This document shows positions 16,956-29,547 of a stretch of 64,000 bases of DNA, in pieces (position 1 is the first letter of the stretch; every line of letters starts with the position of its first letter). Origin of the DNA: Dioscorea cayenensis subsp. rotundata (taxonomy: Eukaryota > Streptophyta > Magnoliopsida > Dioscoreales > Dioscoreaceae). The stretch spans positions 3,224,001-3,288,000 of the forward strand of contig NC_052480.1 of NCBI RefSeq assembly GCF_009730915.1, given 5' to 3'. The notes below the pieces were generated by a model. It saw nothing but the letters and a program-made list of their open reading frames with translations. It searched no databases and had not been told where the DNA came from. The translations under genes were made by a program, and so were the position numbers.

Positions 16956-17700
16956 TCACGCTCCTTGGCGCGCCGTACTGGTTCCCATCGTGCCAGGGCG
17001 TGACAAGCTCCCCCACCTATCGTGGCGACGCCCTCGTCGCTTCTTGGAGCGAGGCTTCCTTGACTCGGTCCACTTGCCTTTATTGAAGCTTGGTCCTCCA
17101 TTATCCACAAGGGTCATGGCCGAGATCTTCTTCTCCTTGAGATGGGCCTCCCTCTTTAATGGCACCATCCTCATCATGCCCTCTAATATCCACATAGTGT
17201 CGGTGAATGGCACGGGCACAGCTTTGGTTTGATCGAAGAAGTCCATACCAAGTACCATGGTGTACTCATCCATCTTCACAATGGAGAAGTCTAAGGTACC
17301 ATGCCAATCTCCTAGGCTCATCTTGACTCCTCTTGCTACGCCATGGATGGGTGTTGGCTCCACATTTATCGATTTAAGCATGCCATGTTCCATCTTGTAA
17401 GGGATACCGAGCTTCCCTTGCCTCTTTCTCCTCAAGGAAGTTGTGGGTAGCGCCCGGGGGTCGATCAAAGCATTCATTACTTGATCTTTCACCTTGGCTT
17501 CCACAAATAATCGGCCCTTACTCTCCCTTGGCTTTTCCATTTGTGCCTTGAGAGCATTGATGATTTGCATGGAGCCAATCTTCAACTCATAGGGTGACTC
17601 CTTCTCTTCATCATCTTGCCTCTCCATCTCTTGGATCATGGCGGCAAGTTTGACTTTGGTTGGGCACTCTCTTGCCCTATGGGGACCTTCACAAAAGAAA
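16956..17700 (-). pseudogene. Zinc knuckle and aspartic protease-like region
   Basis: Downstream of gag, a CCHC-type knuckle CFFCEGPHRARECP (about 17657-17698) leads into a retropepsin-like domain. The usual active-site DTGA is replaced by IDPRALPTTS, so the catalytic Gly is lost or displaced. VLGMDFFDQ, the conserved second protease motif, is present. The frame runs out into the 3' LTR with no polymerase following. It is probably inactive as a protease. Confidence 0.75.
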
Positions 17701-17908
17701 CACTTAAGGATTGGTTTCTTACCTCCATCCTTGGGCTCATTAGGTGTCTTGGAGTTCCACTTGCCCTTCTCAAATTTGTGCTCCTTGCTTTCATGATGGT
17801 TGTCTCCCCACCATTGCCATTATCACCCTTCTCCTTAGGTGACCTCGATTTTTTTCATCCCTTTGGAGTTCTATGAGTGATTCGGCTATGGCGATTGCGG
17901 TGGCAAGA

Positions 17909-18771
17909 TCATGAGCTCCGTGCCCTATGGATCTCCCTCTTGGCCCATCCTTGCAATCCATCCATGAATGCAAAGAGTGCTTCTTTGTCCGGGTAGTCCG
18001 GTATCTCCAAGAGCACTTCGGTAAACTCCTTCACATAATCTTGAATGCTTCCCTTGTGTTGGAGTCGCCGAAGTCTTCCACGCGCCTCATCCTCGGCATT
18101 CACCGGATAGAATTGACGCTTGAGTTCCTTCTTGAACTCCGCCCAAGTATTGATCTTGCAAGTCCCCCTCTCGATGTCCACACTTCTCCTTCGCCACCAC
18201 ACCATTGCGGTGTTGTCTAAGTAGAGTGTAGCCATCTCCACTTTCTTGGCATCCTCCATAATGCCAAGTGCCTTGAAGTATTGCTCAAGACTCCAAATAA
18301 AGTTGTCTAGCTCCTTTGCATTCCTAGAACCATTATATGATCTAGGTTTAGGAACATCAACTCTTGGGGTAGTGGGACTTACCACATTGCTTGCCCCTTG
18401 AGCAATTGCCTTCTTGCAAATAGCTAGCTCTTCCTTGGATTCTTTGAGCTCCGCCTCTAATTTTGCCACCTTGGCCTCAAGACCACTAATCTTACCAAGA
18501 AGGGTGTTCTCCAAGGCTTTGATGAGGGTGCGGCACTCTGATGCCACCACATTCAAGGCTCCTTGCATCTCCTCCCGGAACTCGTCCTTACCCCGTTCGA
18601 GTTCCTCGACACGCTCAGCCAAAAGTCTTCAAACTTGTCTTGCTCTTCTCCCATGGCAAGTTCTACTTTGGCAAGCCTTGAGTTCATCTCGGCCATCATA
18701 TCCTTCTTGGTCATCTTGGTCTCCTTGCCGACGTGAGTAACTTCGCTTTGGGATGCCATGGCTTGAACCAA
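17909..18771 (-). pseudogene. Retrotransposon gag, frameshifted
   Basis: This is Ty3/gypsy-type gag (retrotransposon gag domain) in two frames joined near 18620. The N-terminal piece reads MASQSEVTHVGKETKMTKK. The main piece begins near MAERVEELERGKDEF, with a charged coiled-coil region, then PKPRSYNGSRNAKELDNFI, WWRRR and a TWAEFKKELKRQFYP capsid motif. The frame breaks at 17909, and the following DGLQGWAKREI segment lies at the break. In an active element this protein would form the virus-like particle. Confidence 0.85.
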
Positions 18772-19301
18772 AGCTCTGATACCACTTTGTCACGGACTCG
18801 GACTTCTCTCCCGATCACTCCGTGCGGCACTTGATCACTGAGCTTGATCAAGTCGACCACTTTTGATTCCTCGGCAAGAAAGTTAACCTTTGGTGGCTAA
18901 AATTGAACAAGTATGGCTCTTGAGAAGTGTTGTGGGAATGAACTCTTGAATTGCTTTGGAAACTTGGTTAGTTACTAAATGAAGTCCCTTTGGCTATTTA
19001 TAGGCCAAAAGGTGCCCCTAATGGACGGTTGAGATCTTTTTGATCCAACGGTCCATATAGATCTCTAGAACTCTCTATATTCTTCCTACAATTACATGAA
19101 AAATATATGAAAAATACAAGAGTTCTCTAGAAGACTCTATATGACCTTACATGGTTCAAGATGCTTCATGAACCTTCTATAAGTTTACATGATAGAAATT
19201 TTTCTAAGTGTGGGAAGATACCTCTCTTCCCTCTCGGTCATGACACAATGTCACGCCTCCTTGGCGCGCATCTTGGTTCCCCATCGTGCCAGGGCGTGAC
19301 A

Positions 19302-20060
19302 ATTTGGCATTGTTTATATTTTTTGGTTTTTTTGTTTTTGTTTCGCTTTTGTTTTGTTTCTGTTTTTTTTTTTTTCAATTTTTTTATAACAAAAACATAT
19401 TTTAAATACACTAACTATTGTATACTTTAAAAATTTGAAAAACAAAACATATAAAATATCAAGCCCAAATAATAATTTTTTATAAATATTATCTTAAAAA
19501 TATATTTTTTAAAATTATTTGTATTAATTTGTAAAAAAATTAGATATTTTTAAAAATAATATATATATATATATAATGTTTTATCCTAGTTTATAAAACT
19601 CAAGGGTAAAACAATAATTTTCATAAATACATTATAAAAATATAATTTTTTATACTATATAAACTAATTTGTAAAATATCAAGCCCAAATAATAATTTTT
19701 ATAAATATTTTTATTGAATATATTTTTTTTAAATTATTAGTATTAATTTGTAAAAAAGTTGATATTTTTAAAAATAAAAAATAAATAATAAATGGAATTA
19801 AAAATTAAAAGAGAGAGAGAGAGAGAAAGAGGAGTAGAAGAGAAGAGGTTTCATAGTGATAGTGGGAGGAAGAGTTTTGAAAATGTTTCCAAAAATGTTG
19901 AAAACATAAAAAGTTTGTTTTCACTTTTTTTTTTTGAAAAAAATAGGCGTTATTTTCAAAATTTTTGGAAATAAAAATACCTTACCAAACGTGTTTTTTC
20001 TTATTTTGTTTCCAAAATTTAGAATTGACAACAATGCCATGCGAGCCCTAAATTATTCAA
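19302..20060. mobile_element. Possible MITE with GGCATTGTT ends
   Basis: GGCATTGTT near 19306 and its complement AACAATGCC near 20031 bound an AT-rich block that is missing from the matching places in units 2 and 3. It contains a GA microsatellite (about 19808-19827). The gag-only LTR element sits right at its left end. No clear target duplication is visible and no coding region exists. Confidence 0.4.
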
Positions 20061-20592
20061 TTTTTTTTTCTGCTTCAAAGACTTAAAATCTAATTGGAGA
20101 TTTATTAGAACTCAAATCCCACTAAACACATTGATGACAATAAGTCCCTAGTTGAGTGTGAATATATAATTCAAACCCAATTTTACTGGATGAGGGCATA
20201 TAGTGGCTCAATTTTCAGTTGTGCACAAATTTCTAACTGCAGTTATTATATTTGTAATAATAATAATAATGATGATGATAAAATATTTGTAAAAAACAAT
20301 AATAATAAAATAAAATAAAAGTTGTTGGAGCTGCAAACAAAGGCCACCCAATTTGGAATAAGTTCTTTTTTGAAAGTGATAGAGGCTGATGTTGTGACAC
20401 CAGAGTTTCTCAGTCGTGTTTTGGACAGGGAAGAAAGATCAAATCGGATAATCATCACATGTTTTTTTTTTTGCCTTGTGCATTATTTTAAAATGAAAGT
20501 TTTTTTAAATTTTTGAAAGGCAAGACGCCATAGACAATGTGGACGGAAAATATGATCCACAGGTTTACATAAAAAATTTAAATAATATCCAA
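20061..20592. other. Shared downstream segment, unit 1 (continued)
   Basis: It aligns with 42600-43050 (unit 2) and 56165-56580 (unit 3). Marks are ACTTAAAATCTAATTGGAG, CCACCCAATTTGGAAT and GGCAAGACGCC. Similarity stops abruptly at about 20592, where LINE sequence begins. The short frames here are not conserved as proteins between units. Confidence 0.75.
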
Positions 20593-21150
20593 AGTGGGCC
20601 AGTCTGACCATTCATTCAAGTAAATCTCTTGAAGGTGGCTTGCGGAGCCCTAAATTTTGAAGCAAGAAAGTAGCCTTTCTGATATCCACCAAACAGGGGA
20701 CACCCGAAGATTTATTCTCCTTTGCAAAAATAGCATTAAAATCACCACAGATAACCCAGGGGACATTATTGGAGACAACACAACTCCTAAGTTCCTCCCA
20801 AAAATCATTCTTGCGGGCTCTAGTGTTTGGGCCATAAACAGTTGTACAACGCAACGAAAATTATCTTTCAAGCAAGCAAAAGTCCACCGTCACACTAAAC
20901 TCACCCACTTGCACAAGGTTGCCCGACAAGATCACACTATTCCACTCCAGAATGATACCACCAGCCGTGCCTCACGTCGGTGAGAAGGAAAAATGATCAA
21001 TGCGGTAGCCACCAATCTCACGCCACAACACAGGCGGAATCTCCTCCAACATGGACTCTTGTAGGCAGCACAAGTAGCAAAATGCATACTAAGGAAATCC
21101 TTAACTAAAAACCTCTTAGCCGGTCTAGTAGACCCCTCACGTTCCAAGTA
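20593..21150 (-). pseudogene. LINE AP-endonuclease domain fragment
   Basis: This is the N-terminal part of LINE ORF2, in at least two frames. It begins MNAITWNVRGLLDR (about 21148 down), the usual start of plant LINE endonucleases. Further on it has VYGPN, FWEELR and the catalytic-core motif WVICGDFNAIF (about 20760-20720). Frameshifts separate the pieces and the domain ends at the deletion edge near 20593. Confidence 0.75.
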
Positions 21151-21783
21151 ATGGCATTCATTATAAACAAGTTAAACCTCACGGACCTCCAAGGAGTGCT
21201 CCGCCTGTCCCCTAGAAGGGGCGGATTTAGTATTCTCTAACAGGCGAATATGAGCAATACAATCAATTATATGAGTATCGGACTCGAGAAAAAAGTAATG
21301 CCACAAGCATTGCAATAATTCAAAAATTTACATATCGATCGATCGAAATAAGCAGGGGTTTGGAAGACGTATCTTCCCCAGTGCCAACCTGAGCTAGCTT
21401 CTTTTTAGCTGACTTCGGCAGTTCCGAAGCAAAACCAACATCCTCCATCCATTTGGTTGAAGGTTTCGATCCCGCCTTTTCACTTTTCCCTGGTCCCTTT
21501 AGTTTTGCTTTGAAAGCCCACGGGCGCTATCCTCCGGAAGGCTTGGCATTAGTTCCCTAAGATGGCGTTCAAATTATGTCACCAAGTCATCCGAGTCAAG
21601 ATCTTCATCCCTGCGAGTCTTTCACCATCGATTGATTTTCCTCCCCCACCTCCTCATCCATGTCCTTGGGCCGAGCATCATCAACTTGCAAACCTAGCCC
21701 AAATCCCGGATATAGAGCACACGACCCTGCCATGTACTTCCAAACAAAGCCCACAAGTGGTGGCATAGATAATTTGTTCTAAG

Positions 21784-24700
21784 TGTCACGCCCCGACCCG
21801 CGGGCCCACGGGACGCGACAATCGCCGCAGCAATCCCGAGGAGGGATACCCCGCCACTCAACCCTCAGGATGCCGCAAGGCTAATCAACACACCTGGAAT
21901 TCAACAATATACATATCGCGGATATAGAGCGAGAAAAAAACAATGTTACTAGCAACGAGTAGAACAACAACAATAGGATACGAGGAAATATAGAGGTTCA
22001 CGAAATACACGGAAACAACCCTAACAACGTGAGGAAATGGTAATACACAGAAGTTTAAGAGTATTTAAATACTAAACCATGCAACAAAGTTTTCTACACA
22101 CTAGTGGATCCATAGGTCTTATAACATGTTCCATGACAATAATAACATACATGAGCCCGAAGAAAATACAACGGATGATAGAATAGTAGTAAAATGCCCG
22201 ATCTGTTGCCACACGGTCACACCTACTACACTGCAGATCGGGGAGAAAGAAAGAGGGATGAGTAACTCAAGTTACTCAGTGAGGGGAGGTTAGCACAACC
22301 TTAGCAGAAAAATATACCAACAGCAAAAATAATAATAATGAATCATCAAAATAAATGCTTTACCAAAGTGATACAAGTTTAGAAACATTATTACATATAA
22401 TAGAAGCCTTCAAGAGAATTAAAAAAACATAATAATACCAAGAAAACTCTTTTTTTACCCCAACTAGGGTTTTACAACACAAAAAAATCATAAAAGCATG
22501 GTTTTTAAATACAAGTAAAACAACAAAAATATCATGGGTTTGAAATAAATAAACACAATACCCAACACTCACCCAACATAATATGGTCTAGAAAACTCTC
22601 TAAACCTTCGCGTGGCCATGGCTGAGTTCGAGCCGCCAAGGTACTCATGCCCTTGAGCGTTGACCCATCGAGTTCACCGGTTGGTGACTCGGCTACCCGA
22701 TGAATATCCGATCGAGGGCTCTACACTCCCACGAGGCGGCCCTCGTGGTAATCAGTCGGTCGACACGCCACCTCAATAGGGTGGCCGTGAAGACCGCCCT
22801 ACTCGCGATGAGGATATCACCAAAACAATCACCACAATAAAAATACAACTCCACTCGGAGTACAATATCCATCCATGATCATAAATCAAGAATACCTCGG
22901 CCATTTGCACGAGGACAAGATAAACACATAAGCAAAGCCCAAACTTTTTAACACAAAAATAATTTGCAAGTCCCAACACAAGCAACAACATGGAAATCCT
23001 TTTCCTTTCAACAATCCAAAAATTTGTTTCAAGCCTAGGATTTCACCAAATCAAAGATTTCCATAACAAAACTCAAGTTTCAAACAAAAAATAAAAGATT
23101 TCACAAACTCATGGATACATATATCAATCACAATTTCCACGATAACAAAACAAAAAGCCAAAAAGAGACATCCAAGATTTGCCTCAACAATAATTATCAT
23201 TCACCAATTTACCAAACAAGTATAAATCAATAAAACTTACTTAAAACATGAAATGCATATATATATATATATATAGCTATTGGCATTCTTCTAATAAAAG
23301 CTATGCTAAATAATTCCACTCACGGGATCGGCAATTTATCTTCCTCAGAAGCTACTCCTCGACTAAGCCTTTTGCCTCGATCCAAGACTTCTTCTCCTTG
23401 CCAAAGCATAACAAAAATACAACAAAATTTAACAAAAAAACAAAACAAACAAGAAAAAAACCCTAAGTTTTTCTAACAAACAACCCTAATTCGATCCTAG
23501 GGTTGGCTCAAAACTAGGTTTAAAAGGTTCCCAATGAGTTTCTAGGGGTTTTTAGCTTCAATCTAATCCAAAAGAAATCAAAGAAACAACTAAATATTCC
23601 GGTGCTACGATAACCTCGGGAATTGCTACGATAGAAACCGAGCCCTATACTATGGTTTTCTCCCAATTTTACAACTCTAAATCACAAATTTTCTTCTACA
23701 ACATTCTCACACAAGATCAACAATTCAATGGCTTCAATTTAAACCTATAAACATGCAAATCCATGGAGAAATTCTAGGTTTTTGACTAAAAACAAGGAAA
23801 AATACAAGAATAAATACGGTATAAAACCATAAATCTATGCTTACCAAGCTCAATGGTGAAGGAGGAAGAGATAGGATGCTTGGTTCGCAGGAAAAACTTC
23901 AGCGGAAAAAAATAAGAAAAATGGGAAGGTTCGGCCAAGACAAGGAAAGAAGAAGAGAAGAAGAAAAGAAGAAGAAGAAGAAATGTTTTAAGGGGAAAAA
24001 TTTTTCGGGTGCACTTTCTGATGTGAGTAGCTACTGATGCCGAGCCTCTATTAAACCGAGGCTTCTACAAGAACAAGTCAGCTACTGAGACCGGTTTGCT
24101 ACTGAGGATCGGTGCACTTTCTGATGTGAGTTTGAAAAATCTATAGAAATGGGCTATAGTAATCTACGATAAACACTTTGGGTATAACATTCTACCCCCT
24201 TAAGAAAAATTTACGCCCTCGAAATTTCCTTCTTACGACAAAAGACCTCTATGATTTCGAGTCTAACAATACACATGCATCAAACAAAAAGATAGATATT
24301 GTACCTGTGATCATGTCCGCTTCACACTTGGGCTCTTCATTAGTCAGGGCAAAGATCCTGGTCTGAGATCTAGTCTGCTGGCGTGATCCACCTGACTGAG
24401 GGGTGTTGCTGCGGCTGACGGATGCATGCAGCGGTGCAGTGCGTACGAGCCGCAGTGTGAACCTCTAGGCCCGAGTAGGATGACTGGATTAAGTCACGGA
24501 GCAGGGGGTCCCGCACGGGTCGGCGGTGGGACATGCTGCGTCTCGATGTGATCCAGCTTGTCCACGCTTGATAACATCTGCGCGGTTCTCGACATCGTCC
24601 TCCATGGAACTTATGACAATTCCAACAGCAGTCGCATAGTTCCTGCGATCTTGTACGACACCTTTGCTCGAAGGTAGTGAACTCTGTTGCCCGTGAGTGC

Positions 24701-27700
24701 GGGCGGTGGAACCACGAAGAAACCAGGCGAAGGTGCACCACTAGATGAACTCTCACCTCTGCTCTTCTTTGAGGGTTGACTCATTTACGCACCTCTCCTC
24801 TGCTGATGCTTTCTCGGATTCGATGCGCCTTCCAAAACCAACTTTTTACGCTCGAAGGGGCCATTGCACTACTTCCTTAAAGTTACGGTTTCTGTATCGC
24901 CATCCTCTCCCGACGCCGAGGTTCGGTCCGGCCTCGAGCTTCGAACATAGAACTTCCTCGAGAACCTACCGGTTACGGTACAAAGTTTGCTAGGTCCTTT
25001 AATTACGTCTCATACTACATCGCGGATCCGCTACCACGGTTGATTTGCATGAACTCCACGCCTTTTTACGGTCTCTATGGAAAGCGGGTGTAGTACTCCT
25101 CGTCAAACTCCCTCTGAAAAATCGACCAACTCAAAACAACACGGGAGCGACCTTTCGGACTTTCCCACCAAACTCGGCTCGCCCTCAAGTAACCTCGTAG
25201 CAACCTTGAGCCTCGGGGTCTTCTTCTAGAACCATGTACGTCGAAAGTAGCTATCACACGCTTTAGCCACTCTTTGGCAACCATGGCATCGCTCGTGCCA
25301 TCAAAAAAGCTACTGACCCTAGCGTCGGGCTTCGCTTGAGAGCTTAGACAAGAACAAACTACTGGGCTGGACCCTCTTGTCCTCTGCGGGGACTAGGGGG
25401 CCCAGCTGCGTCGGGGGTGGTCTTTGAGCGTGTGGGCTGGCTGATCGGTACATCCTCTCCATGCATGCTCAAAAGCTCATGAAGTCTCCGAACTCCGATG
25501 GGTCAGTTTGCCCTATCTCGATTGTCCCAATAGGCTACGAAAGCTCGCGTCGCCTCTGCGGACGGAGCTAACTTTCGGGCGCTGGGGTGCAGGGCGCGGG
25601 AGCTCGGGTACTCTAGGAGCATGCTGGCAGCTTTTGCTACTGGCGGTGCATGCCTAGAATTGGCCTCCTGCCTGGGCGGCGAAGGAGGGGCGAGTGGAGA
25701 TGGCACTCCACGCCGTCCGCCTCTAGGCGGTGCGATGGTAGGCTCAGCGGCGGGGAGCAAGCTGCTCAGCTGCGTGTCTTGCCAGGCGTTATCTTGGCAT
25801 TTTCTTGAAAAAAAGACACCAAAAGAACTTTTCAAAATCAATTCCTATATGCAACAATGCTACATGCTCAACTCTAAGCGGATCCACTGAGTTACTACGG
25901 AAGGCAGTTAAAGACAAGAACAAAGTTCTGACTATTAGTCTAAACCCAGTAGCTCGATACCAATAAAATTGTCACGCCCGACCCAGCGGGCCCACGGAGA
26001 CGCGACAATCGCCGCTGACAATCCCGAGGAGGGATACCCGCCACTCGACCCTCGGGGATGCCGCAAGGCTAATCAACACACACGGAATTCAACAATATAC
26101 ATATCGCGGATATAGAGCAGAGAAAGAAACAATGTTACACAGCGAGCGGTAACAACAACAACAATAGGATCTGAGAAAATATAGAGGTTCACAAAAATAC
26201 GCAGGAAACAACCCTAACAACGGTGGGAAATGGTAATACACAGAAGTTTAAGAGTATTTAAATACTAAACCATGCAACAAGTGTTCTACACACTAGTGGA
26301 TTCATAGGTCTTATAACATGTTCCATGACAACAACAACATACATGAATTGAAGGAAATACAACAGATGATAGAATAGTAGTAAATGCCCGATGCTGCTGC
26401 CACGGTCACACCTACTACTGCAGCGATCCCGGGAGAAAGAAAGAGGGATGAGTAACTCAAGTTACTCGGTGAGGGAGGTTAGCGAGAACTTTAGCGAGAA
26501 AAAAATACACCATGACAAATAATAATAATAATGACAATGAATCATCAAAAATAAATGCTTTACCAAAAGTGATACAAGTTTAGAAACATTATTACATATA
26601 ATAGAAGCCTTCAAGAGAATTAAAAAAACATAATAATACCAAAGAAAAACTCTTTTTACCCCAACTAGGGGTTTTACAACACAAAAAAATCATAAAAGCA
26701 TGGTTTTAAATACAAGTAAAACAACAAAAATATCATGGGTTTGAAATAAATAAACACAATACCCAACACTCACCCAACATAATATGGTCTAGAAAACTCT
26801 CTAAACCTTCGCAGTGGCCATGGCTGGAGTTGAGCCGCCAGAGTACTCATGCCCTTGAGCGTTGACCCATCGATTCACGGTTGGTGACTCCGGCTACCGA
26901 TGAATATCCGGTCGGGGCTCTACACTCCCACTGAGGCGGCCCTCGTAGTAATCGGACGGTCGACACGCCACCTCAATAGGTGGCCGTGAAGACCGCCCTC
27001 TGCGATAGGATATCACCAAAACAATCACCACAATAAAATACAACTCCACTCGGGAGTACAATATCCATCCATGATCATAAATCAAGAATACCTCGACCCA
27101 TTTTGCACGAGGACAAGATAAACACATAAGCAAAGCCCAAACTTTTAACACAAAATAATTTGCAAGTCCCAACACAAGCAACAACATGGAAATCCTTTTT
27201 CCTTTCAACAATCCAAAAATTTGTTTCAAAGCCTAGGATTTCACCAAATCAAAAGATTTCCATAACAAAACTCAAGTTTCAAACAAAAAATAAAAGATTT
27301 CACAAACTCATGGATACATATATCAATCACAATTTCCACGATAACAAAACAAAAAGCCAAAAGAGACATCCAAGATTTGCCTCAACAATAATTATCATTC
27401 ACCAATTTACCAAACAAGTATAAATCAATAAAACTTACTTAAAAACATGAAATGCATATATATATATATATATAGCTATTGGCATTCTTCTAATAAAGCT
27501 ATGCTAAATAATTCCCACTCACGAGGATCGGCAATTTATCTTCCTCGCAAGCTACTCCTCGGCTAAGCCTTTGCCTCGATCCAAGACTTCTTCTCCTTGC
27601 CAAAAGCATAACAAAAATACAACAAAAATTTAACAAAAAAACAAAAACAAACAAGAAAAAAACCCTAAGTTTTTCTAACAAACAACCCCTAATTCGATCC

Positions 27701-28392
27701 TAGGGTTGGCTCAAAACTAGGTTTAAAGGTTCCCAATGAGTTTCTAGGGGTTTTAGCTTCAATCTAATCCAAAAGAAATCAAAAGAAACAACTAAATATT
27801 CCCGGTGCTACGAGTAACCTCGGAATTGCTACAGATGAAAACCGAGCCCTATACTATGGTTTTCTCCCCAATTTACAACTCTAAATCACAAAATTTTTCT
27901 TCTACAACATTCTCACACAAGATCAACAATTCAATGGCTTCAATTTAAACCTATAAACATGCAAATCCATGGAGAAATTCTAGGGTTTTTGAAAAAAACT
28001 AAAAACAAGGAAAAATACAAGAATAAATACGGTATAAAACCATAAATCTATGCTTACCAAGCTCAATGGTGAAGGAGGAAGAGATAGGATGCTTGGTTCA
28101 GCAGGAAAAACTTCGCAGGAAAAATAAGAAAAATGGGAAGGTTCGGCCAAGACAAGGAAAGAAGAAGAGAAGAAGAAAAGAAGAAGAAGAAGAAATGTTT
28201 TAAGGGGAAAAATTTTTCGAGCTGCTACGATGCGAGTCTGCTACGATTACGGGCCTCTATTAAACCGAGCTTCTACAAGAACAAGTCAGCTACTGAACCC
28301 GGTTTGCTACGGGATCAGTCACTTTACGATGCATGGGTGAAAAATCTATAGAAATGGGCTATAGTAATCTACAATAAACACTGGGTATAACA
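21784..28392 (-). mobile_element. Gypsy-like LTR retrotransposon, gag only
   Basis: This is a complete LTR structure inserted in the LINE. LTRs are 21784-24189 and 25970-28392 (about 2.4 kb each), with target duplication CTAAG at 21779-21783 and 28393-28397. On the minus strand the LTRs read TGTTATACCC...GGGCGTGACA. The primer site TGGTATCGAGCTACTGGG (complement of 25945-25962) lies next to the 5' LTR, and a purine tract AAGGGGGTAGAA next to the 3' LTR (about 24190-24201). The internal part is only 1.8 kb, shorter than one LTR, and holds decayed gag. No polymerase is present. The LTRs differ mostly by small indels, many in homopolymers. Confidence 0.92.
24370..25841 (-). pseudogene. Decayed gypsy gag of the 6.6 kb LTR element
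   Basis: Gag pieces occur in several frames on the minus strand. Around 25284-25075 the capsid motif reads AKEWLKRV...WWES, then SIFQREFDEEYYTRFP. Around 24660-24620 a knuckle CWNCHKFHGGRC (C-x2-C-x3-H-x3-C) is seen. Stops and shifts separate them. It is not expected to make protein. Confidence 0.65.
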
Positions 28393-29547
28393 CTAAGGAT
28401 TTCCAAAGTCCACAACCTTCTCAGCAACAATACCGGGCCCAACAGAAAGCCCTACTAACGGCCCAGCAAAATTTGGTTGAGCCTCCTTCAAGCCTGCACT
28501 ATATAACCCCAAGGCAAGATGCATCTTATGATCATGGGCCGTTAATTGGCCCACATCATATAATACCACCGGATCCTCAGCCCCCCTGATCTCGCCGATC
28601 TCTCTACTATTCCTAGTTGTTAGATGAGAATCCTGATTGGGCCCAACGAGCAAAACCATTGTGTCCTCAAACCCTACGCCCTTTTCCACGTCTCCTCCAG
28701 TCAACTTTGGCCACGTCTTTCTCTGTCTCCAAGGTTGCCCTAGTCTCACGCGAATCCACACACGCTACCTCAACCTCGACACTGCTAACCTTGACCAATT
28801 GAACCTCGTCCCCTGATTTTCTTTTCTACACATTGTCAGATCAGGGTCTCCAGGTTTCTACCAATTCAACCGCGACATCTCGAGTCGCACGCATTAGCCA
28901 CCTTGTAACCAGCGGTCCGTCCACGAGAATCCAAATGACCAACAGTCCCCCGATCTTTAACATTCTGATGAGGTCGCGGTCGACCGTCACCGCCGTGGGG
29001 CAGCGACTCAACCACTATCATCGGAGGACACCGACCCTCTTAGGAGCATTGTTCAACCATGGCCGTGTCCACCCCGATCTCAACACACGCTCACGATGGG
29101 CCCTTGCCTCCTCGCCCGGGTGAACATCTCCTACCCTCGTCCTCTATTCCACTATGGCTTCTCACAACAACAGTGTCTCTCACCGTCGAAGCTTGAAGCC
29201 CCCGAGTGAGGCGCGAGTACCGATATTTGAGCCCCTAAGTTCATTATCACCGAAGCAGTCGGGTGTCCGCCTTTCTCTTCCCACGAAACCTCATGTGTGA
29301 AAGCGCGCTCAAGCGGGGATCACCTTAACCATCCACCTTGCTCGTAGGGGAGCGCGTAGCGATCCACATCTTTCTAAACTTAGGAAAAAAACATCTCTAT
29401 CATCGAGTGAGTAAAAATGACATACCTTCTCATTCCAAAACTAAGATCCAACTCCATAGGCAGTGAAACGCATGCACGACGACGAACCAACACCGAAAGG
29501 ATTTTTTTTTGTGTGGATTTGTCGCCTGCGACAACGTAATCAACTCA

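Larger units (their letters stand above)
16497..19301 (-). mobile_element. Non-autonomous gag-protease LTR element
   Basis: This is a 2.8 kb LTR retrotransposon on the minus strand. LTRs are 16497-17005 and 18788-19301 (about 510 bp, TGTCACGG...GCGTGACA), flanked by ATTT on both sides. The primer-binding site TGGTATCAGAGCTT (complement of 18771-18784) matches initiator Met tRNA and abuts the 5' LTR. A purine tract AGGTGGGGGAGCT abuts the 3' LTR. Between them lie only gag, a zinc knuckle and a protease-like region; reverse transcriptase, RNase H and integrase are absent. This matches the known idea of TR-GAG elements, which are moved by enzymes from another element. The gag type suggests Ty3/gypsy. 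Confidence 0.9.
20593..29547 (-). mobile_element. LINE 5' part, split by an LTR element
   Basis: On the minus strand, reading from 29547 leftwards, a GC-rich 5' region and ORF1-like sequence (29500-28393) is interrupted by the LTR element 21784-28392. It resumes at 21783 and reaches an AP-endonuclease domain at 21150-20600 (MNAITWNVRG start, later VYGPN and WVICGDFNAIF). It stops there; the reverse transcriptase half is gone. Losing the 3' half is unusual, since LINEs are normally 5'-truncated, so a later deletion is likely. Its left edge joins unit 1 downstream sequence and its right edge joins the upstream region of B2. Confidence 0.75.

Noticed and set aside
17909..18622. Host coiled-coil gene
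   Set aside because: Capsid motif (TWAEFKKELKRQFYP) and flanking LTRs show it is retrotransposon gag.
21784..28392. Large direct duplication of a host segment
   Set aside because: TG...CA ends, 5-bp duplication, primer site and purine tract show it is an LTR retrotransposon.
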